Assembly (NCBI RefSeq): GCF_914767665.1
Contig: NC_059507.1
Location: 12,214,001 to 12,278,000 of the forward strand
Reading direction: 5' to 3'
DNA: 64,000 nt
Source of the DNA: Harmonia axyridis
Lineage: Eukaryota; Arthropoda; Insecta; Coleoptera; Coccinellidae
The translations under genes were made by a program, and so were the position numbers. The notes under the pieces are model-generated. The model had not been told where the DNA came from and did not search any database. It saw only the letters and a program-made list of their open reading frames with translations. Positions 22,574-34,960 of the stretch are shown here, piece by piece (within the stretch, counting starts at the first letter, position 1; each line of letters begins with the position of its first letter).

Positions 22574-22960
22574 TCATGAAAATCCAGAACTGACTTTCTC
22601 ATGTATATGGTTCTTAGACCCGTCAGTCACAGACATTTGCACACTAAGGTATTTACAACGACAGTTTCCTGTCAGCAGTCCCACGATTACCCGAAGCTCA
22701 GCTCGTGGTAGCTTCAGAAGCATCCTGGTATAGGTCTGTGAAAGCACCACAAATTCTTTTGCCCGAGCAAGACCCGCAGTGTTTCTCCAGAGGGTTTTTC
22801 TATTGTCCCACTCCCATTGTTCGACCGCTGCCTCAAATTGGTCTTTTCCAAGCCCATAGAAGCTCAGGATCAACAGGTGTTAAACTTGATGCCCTATTTG
22901 CAAGTTTATGGGCTTTTTCGTTTCCTTCAACAACACAATGCTACGATAGAGTTACTTTTT
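22574..22960 (-). pseudogene. non-LTR RNase H / C-terminal fragment (copy 1)
   Basis: The minus strand reads AKEFVVLSQTYTRMLLKLPR followed by VGLLTGNCRCKYL, the conserved end of RNase H-bearing retroelement ORF2 proteins (LTGHxxLxxHL). Compared with 33924-34400 it has lost the CxxC...C segment. Confidence 0.7.
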
Positions 22961-23199
22961 GTCCTCTGGTCAGTTGCTTTATGGTATTACAGCACTCCAC
23001 AATGTTACTGTATCATTATGAATTGAAAATTAACAATGCATAGGACTGTTTACAACCGTTATCGAGGCTTTCTATAATAAACAACTTCGACTGAAAATTA
23101 GAAGCATAAGTTCATGCAATCAAGAAGTGTCCTAAGTAAAGTATGCAAAACAGCATACTTATGGCCCAAATATGTTGTTTTGCAGATCATGGTTTCAGA

Positions 23200-23330
23200 G
23201 ATGTAGCTGGAACTTTGGTTACCATTACTCAGATCTACAAAACAGCATATTTGGGCCATATCCTGAGGAACGAGAAATACCGATACGCTCAAAACATCGC
23301 GGAAGCAAAATGCTGTTATGTTTGAGCAAT
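23200..23330 (+). pseudogene. short ORF2-tail fragment (copy 1)
   Basis: YKTAYLGHILRNEKYRYAQN is the same YLGHxxRNEKYR block as in RTE-like tails. Nothing else of the element remains. The counterpart is at 34850-34960. Confidence 0.5.
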
Positions 23331-23970
23331 ATATGCCAGAGGACTGGTCTCGACTATGAGGAACTGATGAGAGTCTAAAAACAGAGCAGAATTTTTCATG
23401 TTCCAACTTCCATTGATTGCGAAGGCTCATGTATGTAGGAATGTATTGTTACTTACGAATAACTCAACGCACTGCGCGTGACCTATTTTCACAAAGTTAT
23501 GGATATTCCAATTGAAAATGAAGTAAACGAATGTTAATGATAGATTACAAATATATCCTATGAACAAAGTGAGAGTGATTTTCCTTAAAACTGGTACTGC
23601 AAATTGGTACTGAATATATGGTAAACATTCTTGCAGGTAAGGATCTGCAAATAAAGAAAGATAGTCATGATTTATAACGGCACAAAATTAGTATATACAA
23701 GGTGAGGCGGAAATGAGAAATATTTTACGGTTTGAAAGAACACAAAAAAAGTGGAGCCCATTAAAGATGCTGCAACCCAAATAAGTTTTGAAAGGAATAA
23801 AGAATCGATTAAAATATTCGTTATTATTACTTGAGGGTACCAAGATAGGTTATTTCCATCACTACCTTGATTCTTTTTATTCACTGAACTAGTTTGCAAA
23901 GGATGAGGTAGCTTTTTTGCTCAAGTATTTTTTCACATCATTTTCCTCAGAAAAAGCATATTGAGTTAAT

Positions 23971-24793
23971 ATCCCAATGGGAACAGGTACGTTAATATAA
24001 CGTTGAGAAATTGTTGTCTAACCAACCGTTTATTATCAGTGAAAACGTCGCAGGAAATAACGTGTATTATATGTATTATATCAATATTTAATGTTGTTTT
24101 TGAACGTATAAATACGGTTTTATTATGATATCAGCAAAAATGATGATCGATCTGTTTATATTTTTAAGTATTCTACATGACAAAAAATAGACACGTATGA
24201 ATTATTCTGATTATATGTGGTACATCCTGAATATTTCAAATACAATTTTTGGCGAGACGTACTCGCCCCGAACTGATTTTTGTAGGTATTGTGTTTTTTC
24301 ATTCTGAGATCACTGATAGATCGTCATTTTGCCACCTTTCATTTCTATAGCGGAGGACTGAAAGAAATAAACTTAAAGCTGACAGCCCGTGTTTGACTTC
24401 AGCATTTCAACCTGACATGACAATTTCAGCGTGTTATTGGGCAACTTTGGTGGACTAGCAAATAGTCACTACAAGTGTTTATATAATATAGTAAACAACC
24501 GCTTGAGTGAATGTATAAATGTTTAGTTTTCATAGATAAATATAAAGAAATACAATTCTTTTTCTACCAGGTTTAGAGACAATTTTTGACCAATTTCTTC
24601 ACATGTGAACTTCCGGTTTTCTCAAAAATGAACGTCCAATATCAGCATATCAATAATATATACGAAATAACATAATATAATCTTTAGAGAACTAGGTTCA
24701 AAACAAACCGTTCAAAAAATACGTTGAATTTTACTTTATCTACACGTTATAACGTTGAATGAACGTTAATCAACAGACCTGTGCCCATTGGGA
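23971..24793. mobile_element. 0.8-kb DNA element with ATCCCAATGGG ends (copy 1)
   Basis: The left end ATCCCAATGGGAACAGGT and the inverted right end ATCCCAATGGGCACAGGT match. Both are followed inside by GTTAA/ACGTT-rich sequence. The copy-2 version carries two R4-like retrotransposons. It is non-coding, and the superfamily is not recognised. Confidence 0.65.
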
Positions 24794-26998
24794 TTACTCC
24801 AGTTTTTTCTGAAAAAATGTAGTGTCCATGAAATATAAAAAATCAACCATTTCTGAGTAATTCAAATTTGAAGAAGTTCGACTCCGTTCTTATAGCAATA
24901 AAAAAATATACCAATATTTACTTATCTGACCATCTTGTACATCAAATAACTTCATGGTTAGAATATAGAAGGAAAAGTAGGAATTCCTAAAAATGAAAAT
25001 AACTCGATAAAACTACAACATTTCAACTCGTCGACAAGTAAATTTTTATTTTTGAGCGGTCGTTTCCCGAACAAAACGTTATGTCGTTTCTTCATAACAT
25101 GTCTGTAATTTTCGAATTTTGAACAGGCAAGTTGAACCTTATCGTTACAGACTACTTCCTGTTCAAATACAAGTTTTTTCAATAAGCTTTGCTTTTCGAT
25201 AAGAAAAAACAATGTTATGTTTTGAAATATACTTCATTATTCAGTATATAATACAGTCTTCCTGAACTTCAATACACTTGTTCCAATGAAATTTCATTCC
25301 ATGAATTCCATATCTGAAATGGCAATATGGAAGAGTTGCGAAATACGCTTCCATGGCTATTATGACCTAATCATTTGATGAAATACGCATCCCATGCATG
25401 AATTTTGCTAGGTTTGAAAAAAGATGAAAGTCGTTAGAGGACAAATCTAGTGAAAACGAATTCTAACTTTAATTAATGGATTTTAGCCATTGTCAAAATA
25501 CGTTCGAAACACGGTGCATTTTATGATGGAAGATGAAAGAGATTTTTTTTTCCTCCTGCAAACCGGATCTTTTTCCACGAATTTCCTCTCACATTAACAC
25601 TCTTTCATTCATTCGACAATTTTTCAATATGATATCCCGTATTTGTTCTAGGAATATTGATGTTGTTGCTCTGTTTGTACCTCCTTCACTCACGTTCATA
25701 TGAAGAGTGAATTAGCAACGCCCCCTCTTATCGAACCGCAAAACTTATTGAGTAACCCATGTTTTTCAGAAATTGGAAAGAAATGATATCGAACAGTAAC
25801 GATCGGAAATGATTCTAGAAAAATCTTCAATTTATTCTGACTTGTTTCCGATGTACAAAAGACTCACCTATTGATTACCTAAGTCCACTTCCTTCTTCAA
25901 ATTTTAACTGCTGAATGACTCAGTTTCAAAGGGTTTTAATCGGTAAGTGGAGATGATTTATGAGTTATCATAAGTAGGAAGATTAATTGAATTTGGACTC
26001 AAGGAAAAATTCATTATTGAGTCTGTTTCAGAGAGCCACCCAAACATTCTTTCATCGACGATTTATACCTATTTGATTTATTTATACATGAGATATATCT
26101 AAGGAAAACTTTTGGAAAAAACACCAATAATAACTCTTCTTTATTGGCCATCAACCGGAGTCACTCAGCCTTGAAGTTAATATTACTCAGAATTTATCCA
26201 TTCGTGATCAAAAATTCAACGCATTCAAGTTATACCTGAAATCGAAGACATAAAGGTCTGAAATGTTTTCTCCTTCGATCCCAAATTTGATAGCCGTTTT
26301 GAATTTTTTTTTACCTAAATTCATATGAATATTGGCCTTTTCGGTACTCTGGGAAATACTCTCACTTCGATTTAGTGGACTGGAATTGGTCTTTGGATGC
26401 TAGGGTTTTTATTTAACCAACGCTGTACTACTTCATTAACAGGATATATTTTACAGCATAAATCGAACATATACCATATCGTTGCACATAAAATAAACAG
26501 GTGAAATTAAGGGCTTACAAATTGTTCTGCAAAAGTAAATTCACTTATTGAGTATATCACACACATTTCACAAAATGCACTATTTAATAACAAAGAAACT
26601 TGCAGAAGGAAAAAGAAGATCAATAAAAATATCTCAAGTTTGTTGAATCTGTGATTCCAACAACTAGGTATAATAAGGTACTTCAATTTAGTTCACTCTT
26701 GTTTTCAATGAATATTATCTAATTGTAACTGTGCAGTTATTGAAAACAAGAGAAGGCAGTTTCGTTGTCTGATTCTTTGTATTTTCAGAAAAACAAATGT
26801 ATATGTACCAAAAATCTTTCAAAAAAATAAAAATTTTCTTTAAATAGAACACGATACGATTAGTGATTAATTTATTCAAGGTTTATATATATATATTTTT
26901 ATAATAATTCTGTAATTCAAACTGTTTATTTATAAATGAACATTTCTTTTTTCCATTGATGATCGTTAAGTAGTTAAAGTTAAAAAATATAAAGATAT
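24794..26998. other. intergenic DNA between alpha1 and beta1
   Basis: Paralogous to 45903-48000. A minus-strand frame of 84 codons (24958-25212) ends just before an ATG at 24955, but the frame is broken in the other copy, so I do not call a gene. An N-terminal OR exon would be expected here or in 19535-24000; none could be picked out. Confidence 0.5.
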
Positions 26999-27058
26999 TC
27001 AAAGTTTAGCAGTCATTTGCTCTATAAAAGCCAGAAAGGATAGCACTCTTTGCAATAC
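26999..27058 (-). pseudogene. odorant receptor beta1, lone last exon
   Basis: After a TTTCAG acceptor the minus strand reads VLQRVLSFLAFIEQMTAKL then TGA, nearly the same as the last exon of beta3 (62041-62100). The penultimate exon expected about 0.7 kb away is absent: compared with beta3, sequence equivalent to about 62165-63145 is deleted, and similarity stops near 27500 before the next exon. Beta1 is therefore a remnant. Confidence 0.75.
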
Positions 27059-28179
27059 CTGAAACAAATACTGTAAATTTCAATCTATGGTTTATTGCTC
27101 ATATTCAACGCAATATGAAATAAGGTACCTAATTTCATTCGAAATTAAGGATAAGAATTCCGAATACAAACTGATTCTGCTCGTAATTTTGTGCATATAG
27201 CTCCTACTTTAATATTTGTTTTTACATCGATTTTAGATTTTATTAAACTGTCTGAAATAAAGATAAACTGAGTGAACTATTCAAAAGAATTTCAAGTGTG
27301 ATCTTCTTGATATACCAAAGTAGACTGAAAATTCCACAGAACTTTGATAAACTGATCGATTTTTGATTCTTTAAAATTTATGATGTATCCAAAATGAATA
27401 AAGTTTATCTTTAAAAATAACCAGAATTTGACTTAAATTATGATTGATGAATAAATTTTGATTTTTGATTTTGAATTGAAATTTTGTGATACCCACGATA
27501 TTCCACGAACTGTGATTTAATCACTGCTATCAGAATTCAAAGGTAATCACAGTTCCTCAAAACGAATACAGAGCGTGACGAGATCACAATTGGAGCAGAT
27601 CATAGATCGTCAAAGGGTATATCACCGTCTGTATCATAACTCCATCATATACCTTTATATTCCTTATTGCAATCGTAAGTTTTGAGGCCAGATAATTCTA
27701 TTGCTCCTGATCCTTTTTCTAGTAGCATAAATGCATATTTTTAATGACAACCCCAGCATTCATCGGCAACTTCGACGACCTTAGGAAGTATTTTTGTAGG
27801 ACGTCTTCAACCATATTACTTGTTACAAAGAAATAAAATGAACTACTGAATTACTGCCTAATTGGTGGAGGCAATATAACTCGATTTTTATTATTTATTA
27901 ATATTTTTAATACATATTTAAGTTTGAATTTGATTATTTATTCATTATTCGTATGTCCAAAATTATTCATATCCATATAAGAATTTCTAAGCAAAGCATA
28001 GAATAGACATCTTTGCCTAACTTGTCTATCTCTGCTGGGAAATAAAAGAAAACGTCTTCAATTTGAGCTAGTCACCTTCAATACTGAGACATGTGCCCTA
28101 ACGCTCCTCAATTTTTCAATACCTTTTTTGTAGGAGGATTCGTCTTTGCTTTCAAAACAAAACTTTTCAAAACCTTGGC
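27059..28179. other. beta1 remnant flank, no gene
   Basis: 27059-27500 matches the beta3 region (62101-62160, then 63145-63500). 27500-28179 has no recognised long frame. A weak minus-strand resemblance to a mariner C-terminus near 28060-28150 was not strong enough to call. Confidence 0.5.
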
Positions 28180-28707
28180 CAGTGTTTCTCAAACTGTGAC
28201 ATGATTGGGGTCGCACAAGTGATTGAAATAAAAAGATGAAAATAAAATGCTAAAGAGAGATTTAACTAGAATATTCATTGAAATTTTATTTCACAATCAC
28301 AAAGAAACATTTCAAGCACTAACTTATGGCTAACATGATCTTGTTTTAAGGCGTACAAATTCTTTTAATTTTGTTTCATGTCAAAAATGGTCACCCTGAG
28401 TTCATTTTCTACTGGAAGTTCATTTCTGTATGTGGTAGCAAGAGCAGAAAATCCAATTTCACAAAGACGTTGCAAAAGGCAAGAAAATCCTGAGCGCTTT
28501 GGCTTTTATAACAGAGTAGTCGTTCGGAAGCTCTATCCAGAAGTTTGTTAAAGATTAATTACCAATGTTCGACTTTTGTAGGGAAATTGATGAAACATCT
28601 ATCAGTTTTTCTTCTTCTTGTAGTGATGGTCCATTAGGTCTATTTTCGAATGGAGTGGAATTGTGTAGTTTGAATTCCTCCGTCTATGGATAGGGAGAGC
28701 AAAATTT
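28180..28707 (-). mobile_element. hAT-type remnant (copy 2), left end present
   Basis: The left end CAGTGTTTCTCAAACTGTG matches in inverse the right end kept in copy 1 (7681-7696). The minus strand encodes FWIELPNDYSVIKAKAL and CEIGFSALATTYRNELPVEN with a frameshift between them, again a ZBED/hAT C-terminus. The right end is lost. It contains the uninterrupted site of the Gypsy insertion (near 28270). Confidence 0.7.
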
Positions 28708-28912
28708 TCCACGCATTTTTATACGCGAACTGAGTGCTATAAAATTGACAACTGACAAGTGATGTAACGGAAAACGGCTGAATGGGAATTTGAGGTTAAA
28801 ATGTCAACAAAACACGAAGCAGATAGTATTTAGGTATTTTATTCCAGTATTGTTTGTGCAATTCAAAAATTAGATATATCTCCTGAAGTCAGTATGCAAT
28901 ATGTCAAGATAT

Positions 28913-29214
28913 TCAATGTGATGCAGCAACTTGCTCTATGAAAGCTATAAAGGATAGCGCTCTTTGTAACATCTGAAAAAAATTACTTCAGCTTCCAACA
29001 TGTCTACATATTATCTCATAAATTTAGGTTCATGTACTCACGAATACTGTACGATACTCACAATTACTAAGAGATTATTATTTAGAGTCACGCTCAGGCT
29101 ACTGATAGAGACTGCTTCTTTTGAATGAAATAAAAATATTTGGTAGTTCACCTTGTTGGATCGATTCCATAAAATCCATGGGCACTCGCATAAGTCACGA
29201 TGAAGTTTTTCACA
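28913..29214 (-). CDS. odorant receptor alpha2, last two exons
   Basis: Exons 29062-29214 (51 codons, donor GTGAGT) and 28913-28972 (19 codons plus TGA) are nearly identical to those of alpha1, with no stops. They encode CEKLHRDLCECPW, the FHSKEAVSISSLSV region and the terminal helix. The intron between 29214 and 31243 is 2.0 kb and holds older TE remnants but neither the CR1-group, the PIF-type nor the foldback insertion present in alpha1. Confidence 0.82.
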
Positions 29215-29612
29215 CTGAAAGAAATGTTTCTGTCACTCTCATGACTCTGACTTTGTTCGTGTTAGGAATAATTATAATTCAATTGCGAGTATAAAGTTCG
29301 AGCTATAGCGAAATATCATAATGCGTGTAAACAAGTAAACATTGGTTACTCCTCTTCATAACGCAAATTAAGGGGTGTCTGGCAGGGGGTAGCAAGTTTC
29401 CTGCAATGGATGACGACTTTTTTAAGTTATCCCGAAGAGAATATAATAAATCAGCTTTTCACTTTTTAAGATTTCAAGGTACCTGTGTAGGCGACACGTA
29501 CAGAAAAACTTTCAGTCTTGGGCTAGTAGGATTATCTTCTGCATCACTTAAAGTCTATGCAACGTATCTTAAAGCCGAGCATGCGCAAGTTACCGAATGG
29601 ATGGTAGACTTA

Positions 29613-29952
29613 AGCCTGCTACATACACACATGCAAGTCGGCTAATTTGGCATGAACAGACTAAATTGAGAGACTTACATGAGGATGTGTGAAGAAAGTT
29701 GCAGCTTGGGTTGGGTTAGAAGTAGGGCTAGAAGGAATTCGGAGAAAACCGACTGCATACATCGTAATACAACCATTTTTTGGATTATGATTTCACTGGT
29801 AATGCATAATGTAATAACTTTACCATTATCAACTCATTATCATTTCTGTACGCTACCAATCGAAGTACTGACGTCTTTGCTGAACAGAGTTCATTGCCAA
29901 CTTAGCTTGACATGCCAAGTTGCCCGACTTGCATTCGTGTATGTAGCAAGCT
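29613..29952. mobile_element. 340-bp MITE with TTA duplication (copy 2)
   Basis: Inverted ends AGCCTGCTACATACACAC and AGCTTGCTACATACACG, flanked by TTA at 29610-29612 and 29953-29955. Both flanks are intact here, so this is the cleaner copy. A PIF/Harbinger-type MITE is likely from the TTA. Confidence 0.78.
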
Positions 29953-29989
29953 TTATATAGAAGAAGCTTGTTGTGAAGAGACATTTCGA

Positions 29990-31230
29990 TGCTTTAGCTG
30001 ACAGTTGAAATGTCGTCGTTCTTGTCATTTCCTTCGTCACTGCTGATGTGACGTGTTGTTTTCAAGTATCACTTCCAGATACTTGACCTCGTTTTTCCAT
30101 TCGATCCTCCTACCGAACATTACAACTTATCCGTGGGGTCTTTTCCCTTACAGCTGAAGAGAACAGCCACACTCTTCCCAGGGTTCACTTCGATTCACCA
30201 TCTAGCAAACCATGATCGAAATCTTGAGATGGCTTCTTCCAGGTACTTCATAGTCATACTTTCGGGTGCCACGAACTGGATAGGATGGCGGTATTGTTCA
30301 CATAAAATGTCACGGAAGTTTTCTCTGTTTTTTTCATGTCAAATACCGCCGCCGAAACTAGGTCAGAAACATCTACAACGAAGAGAATGGCAAGAACGAC
30401 ATAAATGAGGATTTTAGGATGCATCAAAGGAGTAACGCTCAGAGATCATGTGAGGAGTGTGGACATAACGAAGGAACTCGAGGCGTTGGATGTGGTCAGA
30501 TGGATCTGAGCACGCAGGAGGTTCTGGATAGACCATGTAGAGAGGATTTTAGCAGAAAGACTGGCCAAATGGACGAAAAAACAGATCCTAAATACACGTA
30601 GACCATAAGGACGACCACCGAAGATGGAAAGAAAGCTGGAGCTCGATTCCACATGACACATAACCATGAGAGGAAGAAGGCAAAAAACAGGACACAGTCT
30701 TATTTCGAAGAGAAAGAAGAAGAATACATATAATATAAACAATAATGGTAACAGCAGTGATCCTTGCGGGACTCTGACTGAAAGTACTCTCTGTACTAAA
30801 TCCAGTAATCGGGGAACTTTGGCTCAAAACTTGTGAGAATGCAGGTTTGAATCCATTCGTAATTTGTACCACTATTCGAAGCACTAGTTGCACACTGGAG
30901 TGTTGGTTTTGGAAACTGCTCCAACTGTATGACCAAGTTTCTATTCGTTGCTGTCAATCTTTTTGACTCTAGCATTGAGCAGATTGAACACTCGACGGTC
31001 CTCAGGACTGAGTGTATTCCGAGCTTTACGTCTCGCCCTGTGCTTCTCCCTAATAAGCTCCTTGATATCTTCAAGGATCAATTCCTAATTGAAAATCGCT
31101 TCTTTATTTGGGCATTCAGATTTTTTTGTTCCTCTTCCATTAACATTGCTTTCTGGAGATCACGTAGAAGTGGCTCAATTGAACTTTCAGAATTTACTTT
31201 TAATGAGGAAATTGTTAGATTTTCCACAAT
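29990..31230 (-). mobile_element. Jockey-type non-LTR remnant (copy 2)
   Basis: Same order as in copy 1: an upstream linker with SSIEPLLRDLQKAM (about 31190-31150), then ARRKARNTLSPEDRRVFNLL, an RT motif VPQGSLLLPLLF, and after the nested plus-strand fragment the decayed NNTAILSSSWHPK box. It directly abuts the OR exon donor at 31242 and serves as the empty site for the CR1-group element of alpha1. Confidence 0.68.
30395..30723 (+). mobile_element. non-LTR ORF2 tail nested in the Jockey remnant (copy 2)
   Basis: Counterpart of 12700-13034, with the same RLAKW and GRPP motifs and an AAG-rich end near 30715. The RWK that follows GRPP in copy 1 is shifted by a small deletion at about 30620. Confidence 0.6.
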
Positions 31231-31242
31231 ATAATACTTTAC

Positions 31243-32702
31243 CTCATCAATTAGTAATTGGCCTGAGTTGCAAAAGGTATAGGTTATTATTACGGTTACG
31301 ACCTGCGTCATAAAACAATTGATGAGAAATCGAATTCCATGTCCCTGTAAAGAAAAATTGGTAGGCATTAAAATAGATTAAAATCCTATTGATTTTTAAA
31401 AAGAAGGTAATAAAAATCAAACAGAATATAATAATGAAGATAGATGAAATGCACATATTGTTTACGCATGGAAAAAATCACCTATAAATACCTTCATATA
31501 TTTCTTTGGAGTATGACACACTTATTGATCTTATAAATTAACCCTGGATAATAAAGAATGGAAATTTTGATGATCTTACTATTTTTGCTTGTAGGTATAC
31601 AAAGGCTAAACAGAGGATACCAGTACTAGTTACAACCAGTAATGCGGTGTCTAATCTTGTCTTCGCCATCTTAGCATACCTGAAAACAATGCACTGCTAA
31701 TGGCGAGTTTGATAAAACTGTTGGTGATTTGCACGATAAAATCATTTATGTGATCAATTTGAGGTCATTCTTGACCCTTCCATAGATTTCAAACTACAAT
31801 CAACGAGTTGATCGGTCAATCAAAGTCTTATGAAACCCGTCATACATGTTCATTATATAAGACAATGTATCTTTAGGGATTACGGTGTTTTGTCCCGAGA
31901 TCACTGGTTGGGCTATCCAGCGATCTCTGCCCAAGACACCCTTTCACACCATCGTAGAGAAGTGACTCTGCCGCAACGCGGCGACCCTCATTAACCCGCC
32001 AAGGCTGCACCAGAGTGTGGCGCGATACCCACAACGCCACCTTTCAGGCAAACAGTCACAACATATAATATAAAAAACTGAAAAAATGTTTTGATTAATA
32101 AAAGTTACGTATGGCTTTTGATGAATTGTGTTTTTTCCAATGCCATTAATTCAAATTTTTAATAAAGTTCTTTCTACTCACTTGAAAATTATTTTATGCT
32201 GAGAAATGCAGCTCCTCAATATTTCGTCGATATAATTCTGATATGATTCATCATAATAATTTTCTTCCTTTTCATCATTCAACTTTCTTATGCAGTTCAG
32301 TTTTTTCCTCAACAGTAGCATTTGGGATGCTATATCGTCAATGGTAAATAGTGTTAAGAAATTCATATTGTTTATTGCATACATGCTATAGAGTTTGGCG
32401 AAGAACATTGTGGTAGAAAAAAGAAGAGTAATCATTTTTGGCATCTCATCATAATTCTTAATGAAGAAAATAACTGTGAATTCGCTATCATCTCCACTTA
32501 AGGGTATACTCATAACGACTGCTAACAGCGAGAAAACTGTCATTATCACTCTGGTATTTTGGAGGCGCTTATTTTTCTTTCTTATAATTTCGGACACTTC
32601 AGGACCAACCTCGTCATGAGGCCAGAGTTGTTTTTTCAATTCTGCAATATCATAACCCACAGCTGCAATATGATTAAGACTCAAGGAAAGAGACACTGCT
32701 GC
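31243..32702 (-). CDS. odorant receptor alpha2, three internal exons
   Basis: Exons 32182-32702 (521 bp), 31580-31679 (100 bp) and 31243-31344 (102 bp) have the same splice phases as alpha1 and no stops. The long exon starts after TTATTTTAG and gives two helices and a loop ending SCISQHKIIFK. The next two give the helix around TGILCLAFVYL and the YTFCNSGQLLIDE motif. Joined to 28913-29214 this would be about 310 residues; the N-terminal exon(s) are again not found. Because all five exons are open after the block duplication, selection may have kept both alphas until recently, or the duplication is young. Confidence 0.82.
31866..32060 (-). repeat. GC-rich 190-bp block, SINE candidate (copy 2)
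   Basis: Counterpart of 18706-18900. The minus strand has GGATAGCCCAACCAGTGA, slightly closer to a Pol III A box than in copy 1. Confidence 0.4.
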
Positions 32703-32781
32703 CTAAAATAATAAAAATATAGAAGAACACTGACTTGGCGGCAAGAGCATGTATATGGACAAATATGGGGTATGATTCACT

Positions 32782-33290
32782 ATTAGGTCACTATTTTGAG
32801 GACTATAAAAATGTTAATTCAATGACTAGAAAAAAAGAACATTTCTTTTATCCCTACCATAATTTGACTATGACAGAAAAATCTCCTCTTCATCTTGGAA
32901 TAAAATTAATGAATGCTCCTCCTAATAGAATAAATGTAATTGAAGATGTAAAAATTTTCAAAAAAACCCTGTATGAATTTATTATGAAATTGGAACCATA
33001 TTCATTGTCTGAATTTTTTCCTTTCTGTAGATCAACAATTATTTGACCTATTTCAATCTTATTGTATTACAATAACTCTTGAATTGCATAAATATCTATC
33101 TATCTATCAATCTTTCATTTATGTCGGTTAATTTATCTAAATCAGAGGTTCTGATGAACCATTGCAGTGGTTCATTTACATCTGTAGACTGAATTTCAAC
33201 ATAGTCGGATGATATATTTCAGATAATATATTCAGATTATACAATTCTGATAACTAAATTCGTTGAATGAAACTGTTATTATATAGGTAA
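32782..33290 (+). mobile_element. 5'-truncated CR1-group 3' end, copy-2 specific
   Basis: The frame ending at 33046 gives NLTMTEKSPLHLGIKLMN and ends LEPYSLSEFFPF. The RxxLxxxxKSPxxxGIKLxN block plus final EPYSxxEF is the classic C-terminus of CR1-group ORF2. ATCT repeats near 33094-33110 form the tail. The alpha1 locus (about 19612) lacks it. Confidence 0.75.
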
Positions 33291-33923
33291 ATATAGGGGT
33301 AAGTACGTTTTATCAACAATGGATCCTGGAAATTCCAGCAATAAATAAACGGTTCACAGCAAGATATTTGAGAGCAGCTAGATGTTTACTTCCACAAATT
33401 TACATATTCAAATCCAATTAGAATTAGGACATATGCTCAACTATAATTTTGAAATTCTACATACTGAAAATAAAAGTTATGTCTCAACATTTTTAGAGGC
33501 TCTAGAAATAGATGGACATAGGACCTCATATCTATGATCCATAGAAACTTAAAAAGTATGGACTGGTTTTTAGAGATCTACACATCATATTAAAAACAGA
33601 TTCCTACTGCCAAACTCACTCGAGTACCCACGCCAAGCCAGCAGGTGGCGCAAAAAAACAATTTTCGTTTAAATCGCAAGCATTTCCGATTTACAGGACC
33701 CATAGAGTGAATAACATAGATTTAGGGAGTATACGTAATTTACATGTCGCTAACATGGTTTGATGACGTTGTCGGATTGTGATATATTTTCAAATTCAAA
33801 ATTTGAAACGGGGTTGTTTCGGCTTTGTTAGCCCTTCGGGAACTGCGACCAATTTGTTCTTAAACCTACTTTTAATACAAACCCAGGGAGGCAGTCAATA
33901 CGGTTAAAAAAACCGACGACATC

Positions 33924-34400
33924 CTAAGGTGCTTTGGCTATTACCTTGTGAGAATCCAGAACTGACTTTCTCATGTATATGGTTCTTAGACCAGTCAGTC
34001 CCAGACATTTGCACACTACATCTTCGGCTGTTTCTATTTCCTTTCCACAGAGCCTGCAGATCTCATCTGCTGACTTACCAATGCGGTACAAAAGGTATTT
34101 ACAACGCCAGTGTCCTGTCAGCAATCCTACGATTACCCGAAGCTCAGCTCGTGGTAGCTTCAGAAGCTTCCTGGTATAGGTCTTTGAAAGCACCACAAAT
34201 TCTTTTGCCTGAGCAAGACCCGGAGTGTTTCTCCAGAAGATTTTTCTATTGACCCACTTCAATTGTTGTACAGCTGCCTTGTATTGGTTTTTTCCAAATA
34301 CACAGAAGGACTCACGATCAACAGGTGTTGACCTTGATGCCCTTTTTGCAAGTTCATCGGCTTTTCTGTTTCCTTCAACTCCACAATGCCCCCTTCGTCT
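33924..34400 (-). pseudogene. non-LTR RNase H / C-terminal fragment (copy 2)
   Basis: The minus strand reads ADELAKRASRSTPVDRES, WRNTPGLAQAKEFVVLSKTY, VGLLTGHWRCKYL and ICRLCGKEIETAEDVVCKC, a retroelement RNase H end followed by the CxxCxxxxET...CxC knuckle seen in I/R1/Jockey-like proteins. The frame is open for over 110 codons, longer than in copy 1. Confidence 0.78.
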
Positions 34401-34849
34401 GTTACTTTATGGTATTACGGCACTCCCCAATGTTACTGTATCATTATGAATGAATATTATATTGAAGGAAATATATTTATTTGAGTGATTTCCGTTTGAA
34501 AGGAAATTTTGAATAGCAGAATGTGTATTATTTTCAGTATCTATCTGCTGAAATCCAAGGTTTGGCCACTATTGCACTCCTAGTGTACCATGTTCGTGGC
34601 CAAAAACGCAGTCGATTCACAAAATAGGTTGATAATTAACCATGCATAGGAATGTTTGTAACCGTTATCGAGGCTTTCTATAATAAACAACTTCGACTGA
34701 AAATTAGAAGCATAAGTACATGCAATCAAGAAGTGTCCTAAGTAAAGTATGCTTTACTAGGTTAGTATGCAAAACAGCATATTTATGGCCCAAATATGTT
34801 GTATTGCAGACCTTCAAAAGATTTTGGTTTCAGAGATGTAGCTGGAACT

Positions 34850-34960
34850 TTGGTTACCATAATTCAGATCTACAAACAGCATATTTGGGTCATATCCTGA
34901 GGAACGAGAAATACCGATACGCTGAAAACATCGCGGAAGCAAAATGCTGTTATGGTGGAG
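34850..34960 (+). pseudogene. short ORF2-tail fragment (copy 2)
   Basis: AYLGHILRNEKYRYAENIAE, the same block as at 23200-23330. Confidence 0.5.

Noticed and set aside
23098..23430. 110-codon minus-strand frame
   Set aside because: Antisense to a retroelement tail motif on the plus strand; not conserved in copy 2.
24953..25212. 84-codon minus-strand frame ending beside an ATG (MKLFDVQDGQ), as a possible OR N-terminal exon
   Set aside because: The frame is broken in the paralogue near 46450-46700, and the short MKLFDVQDGQ start lacks a convincing donor or TM1.
28040..28150. Weak minus-strand similarity to a mariner transposase C-terminus (SSYKKGIEKLR)
   Set aside because: Too short and out of frame downstream; could be chance.
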